Assembly: GCA_050013075.1 (NCBI GenBank)
Contig: JBEKFZ010000036.1
Location: forward strand, 1-37,038
Direction of reading: 5' to 3'
Length of the DNA stretch: 37,038 nt
From: JBEKIK01 sp050013075
GTDB taxonomy: Bacteria > Planctomycetota > Planctomycetia > Pirellulales > Thermoguttaceae
The position numbers were made by a program, and so were the translations under genes. The notes beneath the pieces are model-generated. The model saw nothing but the letters and a program-made list of their open reading frames with translations. It searched no databases and was not told the DNA's origin. Shown here in pieces: positions 32,120 to 37,038 of the stretch; position 1 is the first letter of the stretch, and each line of letters starts with the position of its first letter.

Positions 32120-32959
32120 ATGTCGGCTATTAAGTATCAAAATAGGGTTGTAGCTTTCGTTGACATACTTGGCTTTAAGAATATGGTTAACGATCCGGAA
32201 AAGCTTAAGGATGTTTACGACTCATTTCTTATCATATCAGGCTCTCGACACAGTAATTGGGCTCTAGAGGCCGCGATTGCAGACCCAGCAGTAGATCACT
32301 TTCCAAATATACCTCGTGGTAGCGCTGAGTTAAGCTTATTCTCTGATAATTTTCTGATAAGCGTTCCGGAAGATAATTCACCTGCTATTCTTGCGCTTCT
32401 GATCAATGTTACAGTCCTTCAGAACACCCTTCTCAGTTCGAGAGGAATACTTTGTCGCGGAACAATCCATACAGGCGAACTGATACATGGGGAATCACCT
32501 CATAAAGGAAATATTATTTTTGGGCCTGCCGTAACCGAAGCGTATCAAATGGAACAAGGCGTTTCTTCATACCCTCGCGTAATACTATCAGATAGGTTCT
32601 TGTCAGTTTTAAGGCGGCATAATGTTTTTGAATCTTATTGCAACAAACATCTGATTGTCAGAGATTCGGATGGTCTTTACTCACTCAATTATCTGATATT
32701 GAGCTTCGGCATCCACTGTGATACTGCCAATAGCATAAGTGAATTATGTTTTGATGGCAATCCTTGGTCAAATGATTTGATTGCGAATCAGCTTACAGAA
32801 TTGAATGGTAAAGATTGGAGCGATCCTCGCTCCTATATGAATATCAAAAGCAAATGGATGTGGCTTGCCGATAGGTTCAATCGGCAGCTTGAAAGGCTTA
32901 GATTAACCAATCCTAAGACAGTCGAACTTGCTGACCTTAAGCCTATTGAATTACCTTAA
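32120..32959 (+). CDS. class III nucleotidyl cyclase-like protein (divergent)
   Basis: 279 residues. The spacing of motifs follows the class III cyclase fold: FVDILGF (Asp15, first metal ligand), LSLFSDNFLIS (Asp76, second metal ligand), GTIHTGELIHG (114-124) and IFGPAVTEAYQMEQ (133-146), corresponding to the GIHTG...GxxVNxAxRLE blocks. No signal peptide, membrane segment or linked effector domain is present. The C-terminal 100 residues are unlike known regulators. The gene is AT-richer than its neighbours, suggesting transfer. Cyclases of this size serve in antiphage signalling (Pycsar), but the effector gene expected beside them is not found. Fold call moderate; function unknown. Confidence 0.6.
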   Translation: MSAIKYQNRVVAFVDILGFKNMVNDPEKLKDVYDSFLIISGSRHSNWALEAAIADPAVDHFPNIPRGSAELSLFSDNFLISVPEDNSPAILALLINVTVLQNTLLSSRGILCRGTIHTGELIHGESPHKGNIIFGPAVTEAYQMEQGVSSYPRVILSDRFLSVLRRHNVFESYCNKHLIVRDSDGLYSLNYLILSFGIHCDTANSISELCFDGNPWSNDLIANQLTELNGKDWSDPRSYMNIKSKWMWLADRFNRQLERLRLTNPKTVELADLKPIELP

Positions 32960-33194
32960 GACGACTCATTGCAGGCGGGCATAACAAGGCGCTGGACCGG
33001 AACGTGGCGAATGAGTGGCACAACCTTTTTCACCGCGAAAAATCGAAAGAATGAAAATGCGAAACACAAACTATTGAAATTTCTCTCGTCTTTTCGTCCT
33101 TTCGCATTTTCGTGGTGAATAATGGTAATTTCGATAACGGGGATTACGGGGTCGCAATCCTTAACTTACGACGCGGCTGATGATATCGGCGCAA

Positions 33195-33806
33195 TTACTT
33201 TTTCCCCCGTTTTTTGCCTTTTATCATTTCCGACAGAAGATTTTCGTCAAACGGCAGGGAGGTGATAATACCGTATTTTTCCTTGGATTCTTTGTATTCT
33301 TCATTCAACATGCTACGAAAACCGCCGCCAAAAGAAATAGAGTAGCAATATAACAAGCCGTCGTAGATAATCTGGCCCTTAATTGGCAAAAGTGCAGCCT
33401 TGGCCAGGATCGGCAGGTATGGACCAACAACTACTTCGATAGGATCGGCCAAACCAAGAACCCCATAAAGTTTGTTGGGATTGTCCGTGCTTCTGAAAAA
33501 GACCGAGTATCGTTTAAGGTAACGATAAATGTAGAATTTATCAAAGATGGCGTGTTTCCAACCGGAAACAATTTCCAATTCATCCGTTTTAAGCCGGGCG
33601 GGATTCTCGTCCATGAATTCATCTAACAGTGCGGGCTTGGCATAAAAGGCATCCCGAACCTTTACCCTCGACTCGAGCGATAATTGTGAATAAGCCTTGG
33701 CGTCGGCAACCGGCTTTTTTAGAACTTTGAGTTTTCTATTAACATAGAACATCAATGCAGAATACAGTTTGTAAAACAGCCGACCGTCTTTAGGATTGAT
33801 CTGCAT
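33195..33806 (-). CDS. conserved hypothetical protein
   Basis: 203 residues from the ATG at 33806, with GGAAAG upstream. The frame continues another 79 codons, but these run through a palindromic repeat and filler words. The start QINPKDGRLFYKLYSALMFY and the C-terminal LLPIKGQIIYDGLLYCYSIS followed by GGGFRSMLNEEYKES and IITSLPF look conserved. No known catalytic motif or membrane segment is evident, and the end is very basic. It lies between typA and the cyclase-like gene, convergent with the latter, so it is not an operon partner of it. Function not recognised. Confidence 0.72.
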   Translation of the reverse strand: MQINPKDGRLFYKLYSALMFYVNRKLKVLKKPVADAKAYSQLSLESRVKVRDAFYAKPALLDEFMDENPARLKTDELEIVSGWKHAIFDKFYIYRYLKRYSVFFRSTDNPNKLYGVLGLADPIEVVVGPYLPILAKAALLPIKGQIIYDGLLYCYSISFGGGFRSMLNEEYKESKEKYGIITSLPFDENLLSEMIKGKKRGKK

Positions 33807-33961
33807 AATAATACTTTCCGATGTGCCTTGTGAGACAAATGTATTTCCCACAGCATAACATTTCCCGCGATCATTTGGGAGAGGAGAGTTCAAAACGAAG
33901 AACCAGGAATGAAAAATCTCGAATCCTGAACTCTGAATCCTAGCGCGGCATAAAGCTGCAA

Positions 33962-33992
33962 CCAAACCGCGACCAATGGTCGCGGCTTTACA
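33962..33992. repeat. palindromic repeat, copy 2 (31-bp match to 1273-1303)
   Basis: CCGCGACCAATGGTCGCGG (33967-33985) with the same flanks CCAAA and CTTTACA as copy 1, about 32.7 kb away. It falls within the unused upstream extension of the preceding hypothetical gene. Confidence 0.75.
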
Positions 33993-34052
33993 TACTGAAC
34001 AAACTAGTGTACTTGATGCGCGCAAAACGCGCTCAAATCCCACATTAAGACT

Positions 34053-35867
34053 CTATGCCCCGGCACGGGCGGCGCGGCGGCGGTCGATTTCTTTGAGAAT
34101 GATTTTACGCAACCGGATTTGGCCTGGCGTTACTTCGACCAACTCGTCCTCGGCGATGAATTCCAACGCTTCTTCCAAGGTCAGGCGGCGAGGCGGTTTC
34201 AGCAAGATGTTGCGGTCGTGGCCCACGGCCCGCATGTTGGAGAGCTTTTTTTCCTTGGTGGGATTCACGTTCATGTCGTCTTCGCGGCTGTTTTCACCGA
34301 CAATCATGCCTTCGTAAACGTCGTCGGGCGGGGCAACGTGCAAAACTGCCCTCTGCTGCAAGGTGTCTAAGCCATAGGCCACCGCCCGGCCCGCGACGGT
34401 GGATACCAAAACGCCGCAGGCGCGGCCGGGAATGGAATCGGCCACGGGCTTGTAGGCCTCGTAGCGGTGGTGCATGACGGCCGTCCCCTGCGTGGCGTTC
34501 AGCAGCCGGGTTCTCAATCCGATCAGGCCCCGGGCGGGAATGGAAAAGATCATGAACGTGTATTCGTTGTGCGTGCTCATTTCGGACAATTGCCCGCGGC
34601 GCTCGCCGATCAGTTCCATTACCGGCCCGGTGCGGTCGGTGGGCACTTCGACGACCAGCGATTCGAACGGCTCGTGCAAAACGCCCTCGATTTCCTTAAA
34701 AATCACCTGCGGCTTGCCAATGGAGAGTTCGTATTGTTCGCGGCGCATGGTTTCGATCAAGACGGACAGGTGCAGCACGCCCCGACCGGAAACGGCGAAC
34801 TGCTCGGTGCCGGGAATAGGCTCGACGCGCAAGGCCACGTTTCGTTCCAACTCGCGGAACAGGCGTTCGCGGAGATGCCGGCTGGTAAGATATTTTCCTT
34901 CCCGGCCGGCCAGTGGCGAGGTGTTCACGCCGAAGGTCATTTTCAGCGTCGGCTCGTCAACTTTTAGCCTGGGCAAGGCGCGCGGCGTTTGAGGATCGGA
35001 GATCGTGTCGCCGATTTCCACGTTTTCCAGACCGACGACCGCGCAGATGTCGCCGGCGTCGACTTCGTGGACTTCCACGCGGCCGAGATCCTGGAACAAA
35101 AATACCGACACCACCCGGGATGGCGTAATTTTGTTGCCGGCCTGCATGAGCACGACGCTTTGCCCTTTGCGGATAGTGCCCGACTGGACCCGTCCGATGG
35201 CGATGCGTCCGGTATAGTCGGACCAGTCGAGCGTGGTTACGAGCATTTGCAGGGGATCGCCCAGATCGACGTTAGGGCCGGGGATTTTTTCCAGGATCAA
35301 GTCCATCAGGAGGTGGATGTTTTCGCCGGGCCGTGTTGGATCGAATGTGGCGAAGCCGAGTTTTGAACTGGCGAAGATAAAGGGGAAGTCGGCCTGCGCG
35401 TCGCTTGCGCCCAAGGAGATAAATAAATCGAGCACTTCATCGACGACTTCGTGAGGCCGGGCGTCGGGACGGTCGATCTTGTTTATGACCACGATGGGGC
35501 GCGCGCCGCACTGAAATGCCTTCGAGAGGACGAAGCGGGTTTGGGGCATGGGTCCTTCGGCGGCGTCGACCAGCAACAGGGCCCCGTCGGCCATGCCAAC
35601 GACTCGTTCCACCTCGCCGCCGAAATCGGCGTGGCCCGGGGTGTCGATGATGTTGATTTTCACCCCTTTGTACGGAATGGCGATGTTCTTGGCCAGGATG
35701 GTGATGCCGCGTTCGCGCTCTAGTTCGTTGGAGTCGAGAATGCACTCGCCCTGCAACTGCGTTTCGCGGAAGCGGCCGCTTTGGCGCAACATGCAATCGA
35801 CCAGCGTCGTCTTGCCGTGATCGACGTGGGCAATAATGGCAACGTTGCGAATGTCATCACGACGCAT
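34053..35867 (-). CDS. typA: translational GTPase TypA/BipA
   Basis: 604 residues, full length. G1 is AHVDHGKTTL, and ERERGITILAKN holds the switch I Thr. DTPGHADFGGEVERV is G3, NKIDRP is G4. The C-terminal part includes the conserved EYTFMIFSIPARGLIGLRT segment and VGENSREDDMNVNPTKEKKL, which is specific to TypA. It binds ribosomes as an elongation-factor-like GTPase and supports ribosome assembly and stress growth. The ATG at 35867 starts RRDDIRNVAIIAHVDHG; there is no strong ribosome site. Promoter not obvious in the repeat-filled spacer upstream. Confidence 0.97.
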   Translation of the reverse strand: MRRDDIRNVAIIAHVDHGKTTLVDCMLRQSGRFRETQLQGECILDSNELERERGITILAKNIAIPYKGVKINIIDTPGHADFGGEVERVVGMADGALLLVDAAEGPMPQTRFVLSKAFQCGARPIVVINKIDRPDARPHEVVDEVLDLFISLGASDAQADFPFIFASSKLGFATFDPTRPGENIHLLMDLILEKIPGPNVDLGDPLQMLVTTLDWSDYTGRIAIGRVQSGTIRKGQSVVLMQAGNKITPSRVVSVFLFQDLGRVEVHEVDAGDICAVVGLENVEIGDTISDPQTPRALPRLKVDEPTLKMTFGVNTSPLAGREGKYLTSRHLRERLFRELERNVALRVEPIPGTEQFAVSGRGVLHLSVLIETMRREQYELSIGKPQVIFKEIEGVLHEPFESLVVEVPTDRTGPVMELIGERRGQLSEMSTHNEYTFMIFSIPARGLIGLRTRLLNATQGTAVMHHRYEAYKPVADSIPGRACGVLVSTVAGRAVAYGLDTLQQRAVLHVAPPDDVYEGMIVGENSREDDMNVNPTKEKKLSNMRAVGHDRNILLKPPRRLTLEEALEFIAEDELVEVTPGQIRLRKIILKEIDRRRAARAGA

Positions 35868-35871
35868 TGAA

Positions 35872-35990
35872 AGTGGGCAGTGGGCAGTGGACAGGGGGCA
35901 GTGGGCGGGGGAGGGGATAAATTCTTGCTCTGAACTGAAAACTTAGAACTGTAAACTGAAAACCGTAAACCGACAACCACCTACTATTCA
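35872..35990. repeat. filler-repeat tract upstream of typA
   Basis: GTGGGCAGTGGGCAGTGG words, then GAACTGAAAACTTAGAACTG and AACTGAAAACCGTAAACCG words. Same families as at 15845 and 31080. The typA promoter must lie within or beyond this tract. Confidence 0.65.
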
Positions 35991-36002
35991 CCATCTGCCC
36001 GA

Positions 36003-36881
36003 TTATTTCAAGGCATCGGACGATTTTGCGGGGATTTTGGCGATTTCGGGGATCCACTGTTCAGTAAAGCGGGTGACATAGTGGAGGCTGCTGGCCTGGC
36101 CGCGGAAGCCGACCACGTGCTTGTCGACGTCCATTTGCTGGCCGACGATCCGCCCGGCGTCGATATCGAATCGGACCACGCCGGTGCCCTCGCGCTGCAC
36201 TACTTGGGCCTCGATGGCGGGCTCGGTCACCGGCGAGATGATTTGCGTGGAAACGCGAATCGAGGCCACGCCGGTTTTAACGCTTTCCAGTTTGAATTGC
36301 TGCAGGGCCTTGATTTTTTTCACTCCGCCGCTTTCCAGGGGCACGTCGATATCGCAGGGGAAGGTCCAGACGTGTCCCACGGCGATGGGTTCATCGGGCA
36401 GGGGGATGGTGATCGCGCCCTCGTTGGCGGCAACGCCTCTGGTTTCCTTGCGCTGGCGCTTAAGAATTTTTCCCTTGGCGTCCATGGTGATGATCGAAAG
36501 CGGAACACCCACCGACGCGGCTACGTCCTCGAAACCAACAGGCGGCTTGGCATCCGTGCGGCTGTCGTAGCGGATCTCATTGCTTTCAGGGAGTTTTTGC
36601 CACATGTCGACCCACGGGACAAGTTGCTCGAAGGTGGCGGCGCCGTCGGGTTTGACATCCTTTACCCGCCAAACTTTTTCCGAGTAGCTTACGGTCTCGG
36701 CCGTTTGATCCGAGCCCGAAACGGCGGTGCGGACCAGAGAGCGATGCTCGACGTTCCAGCGGAGCGTCTCGCCGGGATGGAATCTATAGCGGAGCGTGTA
36801 TTTTTCCTCTTCCGCGGCCGGGGATTTGAAGGCCAAATACAGAAAAGACAATCCGCAAATGAAGAATAATTTGATTTTCAT
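36003..36881 (-). CDS. secreted hypothetical protein (possibly DUF6263-like)
   Basis: 292 residues from the ATG at 36881, with AAGGAAG at good spacing. The frame runs 26 codons further into a palindromic repeat. A signal peptide is present (MKIKLFFICGLSFLYLAF, cleavage near SPAAEE). The rest is predicted mostly beta: TLRYRFHPGETLRWNVEH, then RTAVSGSDQTAETVSYSEKV, VPLSIITMDAKGKIL, and near the end GRIVGQQMDVDKHVVGFRGQ. It resembles planctomycete exported beta-rich proteins that open with LRYKFxPGE (possibly DUF6263), but I am not certain. No enzymatic motif is seen. Confidence 0.8.
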   Translation of the reverse strand: MKIKLFFICGLSFLYLAFKSPAAEEEKYTLRYRFHPGETLRWNVEHRSLVRTAVSGSDQTAETVSYSEKVWRVKDVKPDGAATFEQLVPWVDMWQKLPESNEIRYDSRTDAKPPVGFEDVAASVGVPLSIITMDAKGKILKRQRKETRGVAANEGAITIPLPDEPIAVGHVWTFPCDIDVPLESGGVKKIKALQQFKLESVKTGVASIRVSTQIISPVTEPAIEAQVVQREGTGVVRFDIDAGRIVGQQMDVDKHVVGFRGQASSLHYVTRFTEQWIPEIAKIPAKSSDALK

Positions 36882-36928
36882 CCGACTCGCTTCCTTTCGA
36901 GTTTCAAATGCCAAACCTTCCAAAACTT

Positions 36929-36953
36929 CGTTCCCACGCAGAGCATGGGAACG
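36929..36953. repeat. CGTTCCCA...TGGGAACG hairpin repeat
   Basis: CGTTCCCA (36929-36936) and TGGGAACG (36946-36953) form a perfect 8-bp stem around CGCAGAGCA. I know this as a widespread genomic palindrome type, not tied to one gene. It lies in the unused upstream extension of the secreted hypothetical. Confidence 0.65.
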
Positions 36954-36989
36954 AGGCAATCTCCCTAGGGGACTCTAACAATACCCAGC

Positions 36990-37036
36990 CACCCTCACCC
37001 CTGACCCCTCTCCCGCGAGCGGGCGAGGGGAGTATT
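36990..37036. repeat. CCCTCACCCCTGACCCCTCTCCC repeat at window end
   Basis: This is the same family as 20566-20600: a C-rich arm, CTCCCGCGAGCGGG in the centre and GAGGGGAG at the right. Confidence 0.6.
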
Positions 37037-37038
37037 AT

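Noticed and set aside
32960..33806. Pycsar or CBASS effector next to the cyclase-like gene
   Set aside because: The neighbouring hypothetical is convergent and has no membrane, TIR, nuclease or nucleotide-binding features.
33807..34043. N-terminal extension of the hypothetical at 33195-33806
   Set aside because: It translates the 31-bp palindromic repeat and filler words; the downstream ATG has a better ribosome site.
1..37038. CRISPR array, tRNA or rRNA genes
   Set aside because: No regularly spaced direct repeats with unique spacers, no cloverleaf and no rRNA signature were found on either strand.

Overview
The window looks like chromosomal DNA of a GC-rich planctomycete, probably of class Phycisphaerae. 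This is inferred from gene content only: a large carbohydrate-active enzyme repertoire, planctomycete-style leucine-rich repeats, an RRM RNA-binding protein with a glycine-rich tail, a rhomboid protease with a cytoplasmic tail, an RHS remnant, and intergenic spaces packed with short palindromic or tandem filler repeats. No rRNA, tRNA or CRISPR array was found.

Layout. 1-7.7 kb is a glycan-degradation block: a truncated GH51 alpha-L-arabinofuranosidase (minus), a GH27 enzyme with an NPCBM domain (plus), and a giant secreted protein with two complete GH127-type beta-L-arabinofuranosidase domains (plus). A secreted GH43 enzyme lies at 30-31 kb. Together they suggest removal of alpha- and beta-linked L-arabinose and galactose from plant arabinogalactan or extensin-type glycans. 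7.9-17 kb holds NikR, an RRM protein, a frameshifted C45-type acyltransferase/peptidase gene, uvrA, a membrane-anchored coiled-coil protein, a rhomboid protease directly behind it, and a hypothetical. 17.2-26.3 kb runs from a nucleotidyltransferase and alaS through an accessory island (a DUF2971 protein and two PIN-toxin/antitoxin pairs) to recA and an HtrA-like protease.

26.3-29.2 kb is a mobile or polymorphic segment. It contains an RHS core remnant whose C-terminal tip changes abruptly to AT-rich DNA, an AT-rich membrane-anchored LRR protein right behind it, and a REP-associated tyrosine transposase bounded by inverted copies of a 16-mer that also occurs alone beside the RHS remnant and the LRR gene. 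29.2-37 kb contains thpR, GH43, a PolB-type 3'-5' exonuclease, an AT-richer class-III-cyclase-like protein, a conserved hypothetical, typA and a secreted hypothetical.

The most distinctive structures outside genes are: three copies of a ~127-bp element with TA-ended terminal inverted repeats, each just behind a stop codon; three palindromes spaced exactly 14 bp apart in front of a toxin-antitoxin operon; an SOS-box-like dyad overlapping the predicted recA promoter; and several families of short palindromes, some of which have entered gene ends and supply codons or a ribosome binding site. The best candidates for an undescribed system are the RHS-tip/LRR cassette and the cyclase-like gene. Neither can be proved from sequence alone.
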